NCBI GenBank assembly: GCA_028015205.1
Contig: CM051516.1
Span: forward strand, 61,818,230-61,882,229
Length of the DNA stretch: 64,000 nt
From: Mytilisepta virgata
Taxonomy: Eukaryota > Mollusca > Bivalvia > Mytilida > Mytilidae
Reading direction: 5' to 3'
This document shows positions 1 to 42,700 of this stretch, piece after piece (within the stretch, counting starts at the first letter, position 1; the number at the start of each line of letters is the position of its first letter). The notes beneath the pieces were generated by a model. It worked only from the letters and a program-made list of their open reading frames with translations. It did no database searches and had not been told where the DNA came from. Both the position numbers and the translations under genes were made by a program.

Positions 1-1149
1 AACATTTAACCTGTCTTTCCGTCTCATCAATATTTATCCCATTATAACTCATATCATTTCTTAAGACTTACAGTTTGATATTGCAAAGCTTTGTTCTAAA
101 ATGTCAAACTAAGAAACACTTATATATAATGGCCTTTTCGTGTTTAAGCATTCTTTACTGTTTTTATCATTTAATATGTGGGATTGTTTTTGTTATTTAT
201 CATATTACGTTTTAGGGGAAATATACATACATGTACCGCATAGCAAACTTAAATGTATGTGTTCCCAAGAAATTAATATTGAAGGAACATACTAAAATAT
301 CTCACCTTCTTGTTCGATTTTCTCAACTGAAAAAAATTAAACACTGTATTTTGTTTAATATATATAGATTCTCCTTCAGGTACGAGTGGGTTATGGAATT
401 TCTCCACCCGAGATAGTTAAATTTTCGATTTTCAACACGCGAGCCTTCAGCGAGCGTGTTAAAATCTAAAATTTAACTATTGAGGGTGGAGAAATTCCAT
501 AACTCACGAGTAAATTGAAGGAGAATCTGTTTCTCCTATGATTATCGACAAAAACCTCAAGAAAATGTCGTTGCTATGTAGTTTGTTTACATAGACGTCA
601 TTTCGGGACTTCTCTAGTTTATCGTTCTAATAACTGTAGAAAAAAGGGCGGTAATTCCCACGTAGAAATTTAATCACCGGGAAGTGGTTAAAGATATTAT
701 GTATTTTTATCCCACCGATTAAACACGTCAGGAATAGGAGAAATATGTATAATAAACATAAATATACACACTACGAAATTTTACATAAATTATGTTGAAC
801 TTGACAGGTCAAAATGGGACGATCAAAATAAAATACGTCAACGTTAAATTAAGCTATTTCTCCTTTATTCTCCATTTGGACGTTTAACTAGAAAAAAGTG
901 TAAAAACACACAATACATATTATATTTGCTTTGTAGAGGCAGGAACCATAGCCTAAGATAACTAAATTGAATATCAAAAAACAATATCAAGGATGTAATA
1001 TTTTGAATCAGAAAACAATGCTTGTATGTACTGCTTCTATCGTTCTTTACAATCTTTAATGAGAAGTTAATATAAAAAATCATTAAATTTGGGAAAGGGT
1101 TTACCCGCAACCGAAGGCAAAGGATAATAAGCCAAAGACGTTATTTCAC
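1..1149. repeat. Intron or 3' flank of left gene with a hairpin element (364-742)
   Basis: Positions 367-530 form a near-palindrome with arms of about 65 to 70 bp (GATTCTCCTTCA ... TGAAGGAGAATC) around a GAGCCTTCAGCGAGCG loop. The matching sequence continues to about 742, ending in GGAATAGGAGAAA. A second copy lies at 58546-58910. No exon seen in the rest. Confidence 0.7.
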
Positions 1150-32710
<31,561 letters not shown>

Positions 32711-32800
32711 CTTAACGTCCGATTTTAAAATAAAACAGGAAGAGCACAATTAATTCGATGGGTATAAGATTACTTGAAACGTATTGCCTCCCTTTGAGTA
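32711..32800 (-). promoter_or_regulatory. Upstream of left ATG: shared start context
   Basis: The minus strand reads ACGTTAAG before the ATG, against ACGTCAAG in the right gene. About 70 bases further up is a GGGAGGCAATAC-like motif (plus 32780-32794), similar to GGGAGATAACAC upstream of the right gene. No TATA box is clear. Confidence 0.3.
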
Positions 32801-32920
32801 TACTATAAGCAGAGTTAACACGCCATTATTCTATTAAAAGTAAATAATAATAAATAATGTCTGTAACAAGAAACTGTTGTAAAGTATCACCAATGAATAC
32901 ATTTAAGGAATGTTTCCATT

Positions 32921-33670
32921 CCTGGGATGATGCTTCTGCTGGTGGACCCTAGGTCCCCGAGGGTATTCGCCAACCCAGTCGTCAGACTTGTCTGATATGA
33001 TTATTCATTGATTTGTTACAGAAATCACCAGTATTTAGCAAAATTAAAAAAAATAGAAATACTAAGGGTTCATTCCTTGTATAGCACATGGTAGATCTCC
33101 TTAGCTGAAATTTGGCTTCCTATTTCGGTATTTTTGGTTGAGTACTTCTTGTTTAATATAAGTTTGGTTTTTGGTCTTCCAAATGTTTCGGTTTTAATGC
33201 TGCTGATGAGAGTTAACTCCTTGAAATGCGTCGTATACAGCATATTATAAATTTACTATATCTAATATTAGTATCTTTGGATTGTTATTTTTAAAATCCT
33301 GGGATGATGCTTCTGCTGGTGGACCCTAGGTCCCCGAGGGTATTCGCCAACCCAGTCGTCAGACTTGTCTGATATGATTATTCATTGATTTGTTACAGAA
33401 ATCACCAGTATTTAGCAAAATTAAAAAAAATAGAAATACTAAGGGTTCATTCCTTGTATAGCACATGGTAGATCTCCTTAGCTGAAATTTGGCTTCCTAT
33501 TTCGGTATTTTTGGTTGAGTACTTCTTGTTTAATATAAGTTTGGTTTTTGGTCTTCCAAATGTTTCGGTTTTAATGCTGCTGATGAGAGGTAACTCCTTG
33601 AAATGCGTCGTATACAGCATATTATAAATTTACTATATCTAATATTAGTATCTTTGGATTGTTATTTTGA
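32921..33670 (+). repeat. 377-bp family: two near-identical tandem units
   Basis: Units start at 32921 and 33298 with CCTGGGATGATGC, period 377, ending at GGATTGTTATTTT. Unit-to-unit differences are minimal. In the intergenic region upstream of the left gene. Confidence 0.85.
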
Positions 33671-33776
33671 ACATGTTATACGATATAACCTGGTTTGGGT
33701 CAGTTTAAGCATACTAAAACAGCGGTTTATGAATGACGTAAACGGACCCAAACCAGGCTGTTGTAGTATAACCTGC
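33671..33776. repeat. Inverted repeat in the intergenic region
   Basis: TATAACCTGGTTTGGGTC pairs with GACCCAAACCAGGCTGTTGTA; arms of about 30 bp. Confidence 0.65.
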
Positions 33777-34625
33777 TCAAAAATTGGAAACATTCCTTAT
33801 AATTTAATTTCAAAACAGAAGTACAATGATTTCTAGATTCAAGCATCAATAATGACATGGGACTATTAGAATTTACAAGTGGCAGACTAATCCGTTGGTG
33901 ATGTCACAAGACCTAACCAGATTATACAGTATAACCAATGTTGCTCTATGCTGTTCAACCAATCAAAACACAATATTCAAATCAAATTAAATTATTTGAA
34001 TATTACTCTGACGTTGTTATATTGACTAGACACATCAGAGTACACTACGAAATTTTCATTTTCTCTCTATAATCGGTACTTACATATATCAGTACGCTAT
34101 AATTTCAAACAAGAAACCTCTACATGTTATACATGTACTTTGAACGTATTATTCAAAAATTGCATTAACAAACAATTGTTAAAATGATCACAAAGGGGAA
34201 ACACAGTTTTCTGAGTATTTGGTTTAATAGACCGACCGCATCCAACCAGCATGTAGTGTTATAGTTAAACGAGCACATTCTGATCCTACTATTTAAAGTA
34301 TGTATCATGCAACCAATGATTGCAGTTCTAGCAAGCGGTAATCTTGTTGCTAATCATACTTCATTGACCTTTGTTCATTGTTTTTAACTGTGTAAGCAAC
34401 ATTTTGATATGATGAACAGATGTAACCTATCAGATCGGTCTATTCCTTCCCCTTTCATTTGTGGGTTTAGAGATTTTAGAATGTTCACTCTATAAACTTA
34501 ACATTGTGAATCTTACGCTGGTATTCATTGTACGTCTACAGAGTATTGTCATACACGATATATAGATGTGCAATAAGGTCTAAGAATTTTGATTCTGAGG
34601 AAATGGGGTGAACAAAGGTCGAATT

Positions 34626-35030
34626 TAACAAGGGTTTTATCAGGGATAAGTTGGTGTCATAATTTAGGAAATTTTACGGTCGTCATCACGAATTGATTGA
34701 TAGTTACAGTGTTCAAATATCGAAGACCTGTTCCCATTGTCGTAATATTTCATGTGCCTCCAACGATTTGTGACATACACCGGATTGACCTTGTTGAACT
34801 TCACGACGGGGTGCCGAATACGGAGCAGGAACTGCTTATCCTTCCGGAGCACCTGTGTTCACTCATGGTTTTATAGGAGTTCGTGTTATTCATTTTTTTT
34901 TAGTTTTCTGTGTTTATTTGTTGTGCTTGTGGTTGTTCATTTGTCTTCCCGGTTTTGTCTGTCTACTGGATTACGTTTTTTTTATTTGCTCCTTAGGTGT
35001 ATTTGTCCTTAATTTTTAACATAATTAAAC
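34626..35030 (+). mobile_element. 3' end of a second Penelope-like copy
   Basis: Matches the last codons and tail of the element at 7430-7835 (GGGTTTTATCAGGGATAAGTT, TTTTACGGTCGTCATC, GAACTTCACGACGGG, CTCCTTAGGTGTATTTGTCC). The frame is broken, so it is a dead fragment. Confidence 0.8.
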
Positions 35031-37280
35031 TTGTAACCTATACACTATTCATTGGGTAAAGCGATGTCATTTCCTAACAGAAGGATCGAATACCATCGAC
35101 AGTAAGGTTTAAAATTTTTAACGGTGGGTAAGAGTCTCAACAGGATCACTATTTATGTTGGCATTAACTTTTATTTATGAGGTTTAAATTAATTTGAGGA
35201 ATTTTCTATTGCTTCTAGCGGAGCAAGAAAACATCGTTTTTACAACATTGCGTTTTGATTAAGGTGTGTATTTAAATATGAACTACGCTTTGCTTCGGTT
35301 CTTATGTTTTATCTGACAAAGTTGTTAGTACATACAACCTATATAAAAGTAAAATTTCTCCCTTAAAATTCCATTAACATTGTTGAACAAAACTTGTGGA
35401 AAGGTCCTTTTTAACAATTTCGCCTGCTGATTACGATAATTTAGTTTAACCCTGAGCTACTAACATTCTTCATGCACCCATTTGTCTGTAGTTTTTTCAT
35501 GCCAACTTTGTTCACTTATATAAAAAAAAATCTTACAAATTGTGTTTTACGGATTTGTCAGGTTAGTAAAGGATTATTTGTGGGCCATCTGCTTATCGCC
35601 AAGTGTCGCAATTCTATCAATCTATTACTATTGACACTTTTTAATGTTGTCCCACTGAGGCATACCTCGTATCTTTACATTTGAATATTTGAAGGCCTAT
35701 GTTTATGTTTATATCGGGGGGTGGGGGGTTGTTAACAAAATGCTTTGCATTTCTACTTGACCGATAATTATAATATTAAGGAAAGTTACAATTTTCAAGG
35801 TTACATCTATAGCCAATTAAAACTAAACCTTCTAATGTATCTGTACTTGTCTATCTCATGACAGTACTACTATTACATACGAATATCCGTTCGTGTATAA
35901 GAGGTACTTAGACAAAATATTCCTAAACTTTCTTCTCTTTCAAACGTCCAAATAAATATTTGATATCCATTAGTGTTATTGGATTCAAATCAAGCGACAA
36001 GGGATAAATATGCAAGTGGTTAATACTTGTAATGATAGCCAGTCTACTTATTAATTTAAATTAAGATTTGTACTAATAATTTTTCTTTCTGTTTTTATAC
36101 ACTTCAGATCTATACACGTGTTGTCACATGAAACTGGCCAATCAATGGACAAAAAACTTTAAAATGTTACTTGATTGGTCTCTTTACAAAACAACCGTGT
36201 CAAACTTCCTTGTTGTTATATAAGTTTAGCATAATATAATTTTAGAAGCAAATAAAATGTCAAACATTTTTTTAAAAAATATTTTCATACATCTTTTCGT
36301 TTGATTTAATCCCTTAACGTCCAATGGTAAACATTTCATGATTCGTCAGGACGAGAATGAGTTAAACAAATAGGTCAAACACAGTTTAAATAGGGGTTGG
36401 ACGGGACACAAAGGGGAATTAATTTTGACTGGCGATATAAAAGGGTGGATGTTTGAGTAGAGTCGGATAAGTGAGGCAATTAGCCTACTCTTTTTCGAAA
36501 ACTGCAGAAGGGATCATTAGCGTGCAGAGAGTGTGAGTAAAATTAAAAAAGAAAACCAAAGGGATATTCTAAGGAGGTGAAAATCGAAAACAACTGACAC
36601 ACTCCGAAGAACAAGGAAGACAAGACCAAACAATACAAACACTACACTTAAAAACTACATGGACCCCACCAAAATAAACCGGGGATAGACGCAGGTGCTC
36701 TGGAAGAGTAAGCAGTCTCTGGTTCCTGCAGGACATCCGCCAAGCTGTCCATGTCAAATCTGGTATATCAATGGAACAGTTCCATTTTCATTGACCTCCT
36801 CCAAACCCGATACCCACTAGGGTCTGCGATCAGGCTTTCGGTATTATAACCTGACAAACCTGATTCTCCCATACCCCCTCCTGGGGACACACTAGACAGC
36901 TCAGTGGGTTGAGCTCCCGAGATCCATAATAGGTATATATTTGGACCGCTCGAAAGTTTATCACGCTCTAATGCCCCGTAAAAATATTAAAAAGCAGTCC
37001 ACCTCTTGAATTTCGAAGCAGACTTATAATGCCTGAACCTACTGTTACAAGTGGTCTTACTGCACTGCCGTATGCTGAGATCAACAATATTTTAAACAAT
37101 AAATTTTCAAGAAATACCGGGGCTCTCGCTGTTATTTTTATTACTGAATAGAAAACAACCGACTTGAATTTTCTTTTCACAAGAATAAATGTAAATGTAA
37201 TTTAAAATAACTACAATACAACGGGTATGCTTGCTTCAGAATATGTACTGAATATGTAGTAGGTAACCTACTTAATACGG
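35031..37280. repeat. Intergenic DNA with dispersed repeat pieces
   Basis: About 36300-36530, 36541-36760 and 36780-36920 belong to two dispersed families also seen in introns. No gene recognised. Confidence 0.5.
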
Positions 37281-37512
37281 CCTTCATGCCTTCAGTGGAT
37301 CTACACAATAGCTGCTTGTGTATACGGCCGGTTCCGATATTTTACCTGTCCTTTGGCATCAATATGGAACGCTCTTTTGATATCAAAATATCCGGTCGAT
37401 ATCAATCACCTTCGGATGTCCATATAAACGGGTACGGCCTATTTCACAAGCAATTATTTCATACTTTTCAAACTTTTTTCCTGAGGAGGTATCTAATTAC
37501 TACGAAATCCCA

Positions 37513-38117
37513 CAAGGATCATACGAGATTCGAAATACGAAATTCGAGATTCAATATCAAAAGTCCGAATACGAGATTCGAAATCTGAAATTCGATGTCT
37601 TAAATTCTAGATTCGAGATTCAACATCTAAAATAATAAATCGGAGTAAAGCTTTCGAGTTGTTTCTGGCCAATGAAATATCTTTTGACTGTTGAGATAGC
37701 TATAAAAAGAATATTACTGCTACTTTTGGTATATCTATAGAAAGTCAAGCAAGTTAAGAATTTCAAGAAATATCTAGTATGTTGTTAGAAGCTAAATGAT
37801 ATTCACAACGTAGAAACTTCCCTCTAATTGGTTATTCTAGGTGTTGAATCTCAAATTTCGTATTTCGAAATTCAGATATTGAATCTCGATTTTCGTATTT
37901 CGAATCTCGTATTTCGAACTTTGGATACTGAACATCAAATTTCGTATTTCGAATCTCGTATTTCGAACTTTGGATATTGAACATCAAATTTCGTATTTCG
38001 AATCTCGTATTTCGAACTTCAGATATTGAATCTCGATTTTCGTATTTCGAATCTCGTATTTCGAACTTTGGATATTAAACATCAAATTTCATATTTCGAA
38101 TCTCGTATGATCCTTCT
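37513..38117. mobile_element. Foldback element with satellite-like arms
   Basis: Ends AAGGATCATACGAGATTCG and CGAATCTCGTATGATCCTT are inverted. The right arm is a tandem array of about 60-bp units built on TTTCGTATTTCGAATCTCG; the left arm holds shorter reverse-complement units. Sits about 1.6 kb upstream of the right gene. Confidence 0.75.
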
Positions 38118-38164
38118 GGGCAATCAAGGTTCAGCAGAAACAATATATTGTATGGAATGTTAAG

Positions 38165-38230
38165 TTTGTTAATTGTCTTCCCGGGTTTGTTCGTCGAATG
38201 GATTACGTTTTTTTATTTGCTCCTTTTATA
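38165..38230 (+). mobile_element. Retroelement tail fragment
   Basis: TTGTCTTCCCGGGTTTGTTCGTC and ATTTGCTCCTT match the Penelope-like tail. Confidence 0.5.
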
Positions 38231-39609
38231 TTTTTTATTTATATTTCTATAAAATTTTGCTTCATTTCGAGGAAAAACGGGGATTTCTAAACATGTGTAT
38301 TTCAATGACGCAGATTTCAAACTTTGTAATGGTTCTCGTCCTGAAACATGAACTATTTGCCATTGTACTTTAAGCAATCAATCAATCAAATTTGTAGGAT
38401 CTTTATTATGATACATGCAGTTTAAGTGTAAATCTTGTTTTTGGGTTTAGTTTTATTACATAGGACCTTGTAAACAATTTTTAATGCACATCAGGGTTCT
38501 TTAATTATATTGAAAATATGTCATTTTTCTTCGGTTTATTATAGGTCTACAAGACAATCAAAAATTGTTTTCACTGGGAATTTTGTTTTTGGACGTTTTG
38601 GATTGTTGTTTTGTTTTTGGGTCGTAAATCGACGAAATGTGCACATCTTGTGCATCATCTTTTTTTTAATTTTTACCACTAAGTCGACGCTGAGCTGGTG
38701 GATTCCAAGGCCGCGAAGGTATCCGCTAGTATTTCGATACTAGCCCGAAATACTTAATATTGGCAGTTATAAAATTGTAAAATTTGTGGAAACTTAGGAG
38801 TATCATCTTCGTGTATGGCTCTGTCCTTAGATGGTTTCGGCTTACCCTTTTTATTCATTTTGCCCCTTTTGGATTTGCTCTTCAACATTTTTGATTGTTG
38901 TTTTGGATTTCAACATTTTAGGCCACGCGCACAACTGATGAGTCGTAAATCAACAAAATGTGCAAATTTTCTTGAATCAAAATTGTACCAAAGAATTTTA
39001 TTTTATTTTATCGACAATGTAGTTGTATGCATCAAATTATAGATTAAGGTGTGCAGATTTATGTTTTCACTTCGAACTCTGGAAAATCTTATTGACAATT
39101 TACGAATTGCTTATTAAGTACATATGAATTATACAAGATAAGATGTTCTATAAAATGGCGAATTATGCAGCGGTCAAATGGTCACCATATGCTGAGGAAA
39201 GATGGAGATCAAGATCGCTTAAGTTTAAAGAAGACAAATTTACCTAAGGAGCAATTAAAAAAACGTTGGCTATTTGTGTAGAAATAGCGAGAATTTGGAG
39301 GAAACTCTCTGTGATGAGCAAAATTTTCTGTGCATAATTAAGCAAGGGTGTTCGTCATACATATTCGAAAATTCCGGAACCATAGAGTGCCATTAAAAAA
39401 TGCAATTTTTTCTATCAAAAAAGCTGCGGCAACATATGTGTTTTGCAGTTTTATTCACACCCAAAGGTGTTGAAAATACAGAATTTGACAGTTTTTTCAA
39501 GGGAATTTTCATAGTGAAAACGCAGAACCCAAAAAGGAAACCATTGTCGCCTATATAAATAATTACTTCATTTTAATCTTGTTATGACGTGTAAGACCAC
39601 TAAATATCC
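38231..39609. other. Intergenic, no gene seen
   Basis: AT-rich. Two loosely similar segments (38530-38640 and 38860-38960) share GGATTGTTGTTTTG and GTCGTAAATCRACRAAATGTGCA. A short inverted retroelement tail end is at 39226-39262. Confidence 0.45.
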
Positions 39610-39681
39610 ATGTACTTGAAGGGAGATAACACTTTTTGCACAGTTTATTTTAATCATTCATTTAAAAAATCCTACGTCAAG
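39610..39681 (+). promoter_or_regulatory. Upstream of right ATG: shared start context
   Basis: Contains AAGGGAGATAACAC about 50 bases before the ATG and ACGTCAAG directly before it, both echoed upstream of the left gene. May be conserved 5' UTR or core promoter sequence. Confidence 0.3.
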
Positions 39682-39759
39682 ATGCATCTTCCGTTTTCTC
39701 TTATGTTGATAGTTTCTCATAATATTTTGTTTTCTTTAGAGGAAACTCTGGGAAATCTG
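39682..39759 (+). CDS. Right exon 1: signal peptide
   Basis: ATG begins Met-His-Leu-Pro-Phe-Ser with a hydrophobic core ending near Leu-Phe-Ser. 26 codons, phase 0, strong donor GTAAGT. Same length and start context as left exon 1. Confidence 0.8.
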
Positions 39760-42700
39760 GTAAGTTATTTTTTGTAGAAATTACTTCCGTATTGACAAAT
39801 ATGAAAAATGATATAAATTGTATCAAGAATTTGATTTCCTTAGATGTTATTTTTCTGCAATGTGACACTTGGTTTTTTTATATGTATAAAGTTATGAATC
39901 AGTTAAACGCTTTCCGACTATGTATTAAGTTAAGATTATATTCTGTTAAGATTTCATTTATTTCACACCATATGATAATCAGCAAATATGTGTTAGATAT
40001 CAATGCTATAAAGTTAGTTTTGAACCTCTTCTACAACGGAATGTTTTATTATCCCGCACTTTCGAAGAACGTTTGGAGATACATTTTGTATTGTAGTTGT
40101 CTCCGTCCGTCAAACATTCTTATCCTCTTTAATTTTTTCTATGGGTATTTAATTCCTTTATAGAGTGGTTGCATACTGTCTGTAGAACAATACTATATAA
40201 ATTTTATTTTGAAATGAGGAACTCGGGTATTGAATTTCGAAAATTGTGCATTTAAGCTTGTCCCTAATCTCTTCAAATTATAAATTTATACATGTTTAAC
40301 CCTGTCGCATTTTTGCGCCTGTCCCAAGCCAGAAACCTCTAGCCTTTGTTAGTCTTGTGTGTTTTTTGAATGTTGATTCATTTGTTTGTTTCGGAGTTTA
40401 GTGTGCCGTCAATTTCGCTGAACTAGTATGCATTATTGTTTAGGGGGCAGCTGAATCCCGACTCTGGGTGCGGGATTTTCTCGCTGCTTTGAAGACCCAT
40501 TGGTAGCCTTAAGCTGTTTTCTGCTCTTTGGTCGGGTTGTCTTTTTGACACATTCAACGTTTCCATTATCTATTCTATTCTATATTTGACATCAATTTCC
40601 CAAAATCTATATACACTGCAGTTTAAAAACAAACTTCCAATTATTCAAATACATCTTTTACTGAACTGGTTCGAATTTTCTTTCAGGTGGGATGTGATAT
40701 AAACGACCTATCACATCTTAAAGTTTTATACTGTGACGAAGATTTTCAATACAGCCATGTAGGTTATTTGGTCCAGTATGGTGCAAAATGCATCTTTAAA
40801 GAAATCAATTCTACAGCTAATGTTGCTAAATCATGTGGCATTCATGGATGGTATGATACAGACACGTATTCTGATGGTAGGCGAGAGTATATTTATAACT
40901 ATTAGCTTTCATTTAGAACGAGATTCAATTTTAGAGCTCACGCAGTATTAGAACTGGGAAATTTGCAACATTTATGACTGTTTTTCGAATTTCAAATTAA
41001 TTATCTGCCAAGAAAACCTTCTGTGTTTGTCTTATGTTAGCATTTGATATGTAATCTCCAAAAATTGTTTTCGTCAACTTGAAATTGCCGTTTTTGACTA
41101 TCCAGTATGAAAGAAGATGACACAAGTTTGTCATTAGCAGTTGTTTTTAATCAATTTCATAATAATTATGGGGCTTCTTTTGTCTTGAGCACATCTACTG
41201 AATCCCGTCGATATGCATATCTGTTTGCATCAAAATTGGTACCATAGAAAATTATTGGGTAATGTCAGATTTTCTCTGGTACCTGTTTTAATGAATAATA
41301 TATGCATATTTCGTCAATTTTGGACTCTCAACTGTTGTGCGTAAGGTCATCAACTGGTTTCACATGAAAATAATGACGTTTGAAATTACTCATGTAAAAA
41401 TATGCCATCCTTCACATTGAAAACTGCAATAAATTCAGATCATAGACAGGAACAAACACATTACAAAAACTTTACTAAAAGAAACAAAATAAAATCAGAC
41501 AAACTCAATACAAAAACAAATACTCGTAATGTGTACTCGCACGACAAAAACGAAAAAAACCAGGTGTTCCGTAAGAATAAGAATGAAGGCTTCAATAATT
41601 TGCTTATTCCACAATCAAATTTTACTATAAACCCGGGTAGGTGATTAAATTGAGGACTTCACCAGCAGAAGTATATACCAAGTGGAAGCAATATACATTC
41701 TATGCTATATGAATGGAACGGGTGTGCATTTCTAAGACAGAAAAGAAGTAAACAAGTCTGTCTACAGCTATATTAAAAAAAAGTGTACTTAAGGCTAAAA
41801 TGAAGTACAAATATCAACTCTGATAAAAATGCAAATGACATAATGTACGTAAGTGCTTTTCTGCATAAAAACGTTCTTTTGTTACTACGCTCACAAAGGA
41901 TATTTTGTTTACAATAGTTATATCAAGAGATGTAATGGTTTATCACCATGGACACCGAAAAAAGAGGTTTATACTGCTCCCTTTTGTATTATATTATTAT
42001 GGAGTCGCTTGTATCTTGTTCTGTGGATTTCATGGTTCTGGTAAGACTATATGTTTCGCTATTTTTTACATTAGATTACCGTTAGGCAGATAGCTAAATC
42101 TATTACAAATAAATTATGTCTTGTCTGATTGGTTAAAATCCCTCTGCCAAGTTATGAGTGCCCATGATAATACATTCCAAAATGTCTAGATTTAGTTAAC
42201 AGATTCCCAAATAGTAAAGATATAAAAATTGTATTAAAATTGAAATAATCTGATTGTTCCAATTAATACCTGTTCCATTGTTGATAGGATTGCTAGATTT
42301 GAAATTTAATCGTTCAAAGCAATAGATATTGCAATATTAATTTCCATGATACATTGATATTTGACTTTAATATACCGTTGGTATGTACTTGTCCAAACAA
42401 AGTCATGGTCTAACAGTTTTCCATGAGTCTAATTGAAATGTTTGAAATTTAATTCTCCCAAGCAATTGCTATTTCAAAGCTGATAACTTCATATACAAAT
42501 TGATTGATACTTTAAAATTAAAATAAAGGTATGAGAGTCTTCCAGGATATCAATCAAAGATGGAATTTAAATGTTTTAAATTCAGTCATTCCATGCAATT
42601 TCAATTTCACAGTAGGTAACATAGGCATCAGGGATTAATATTGCGTAAAAACATACTGCAGTTTGTACTAATCAGATGATGGAAACTAAAGACATTTCAG

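Noticed and set aside
39792..40163. 123-codon plus-strand open frame in right intron 1
   Set aside because: AT-driven composition rich in Ile, Leu, Phe and Tyr, no domain, and it directly follows a good donor, so it is intronic.
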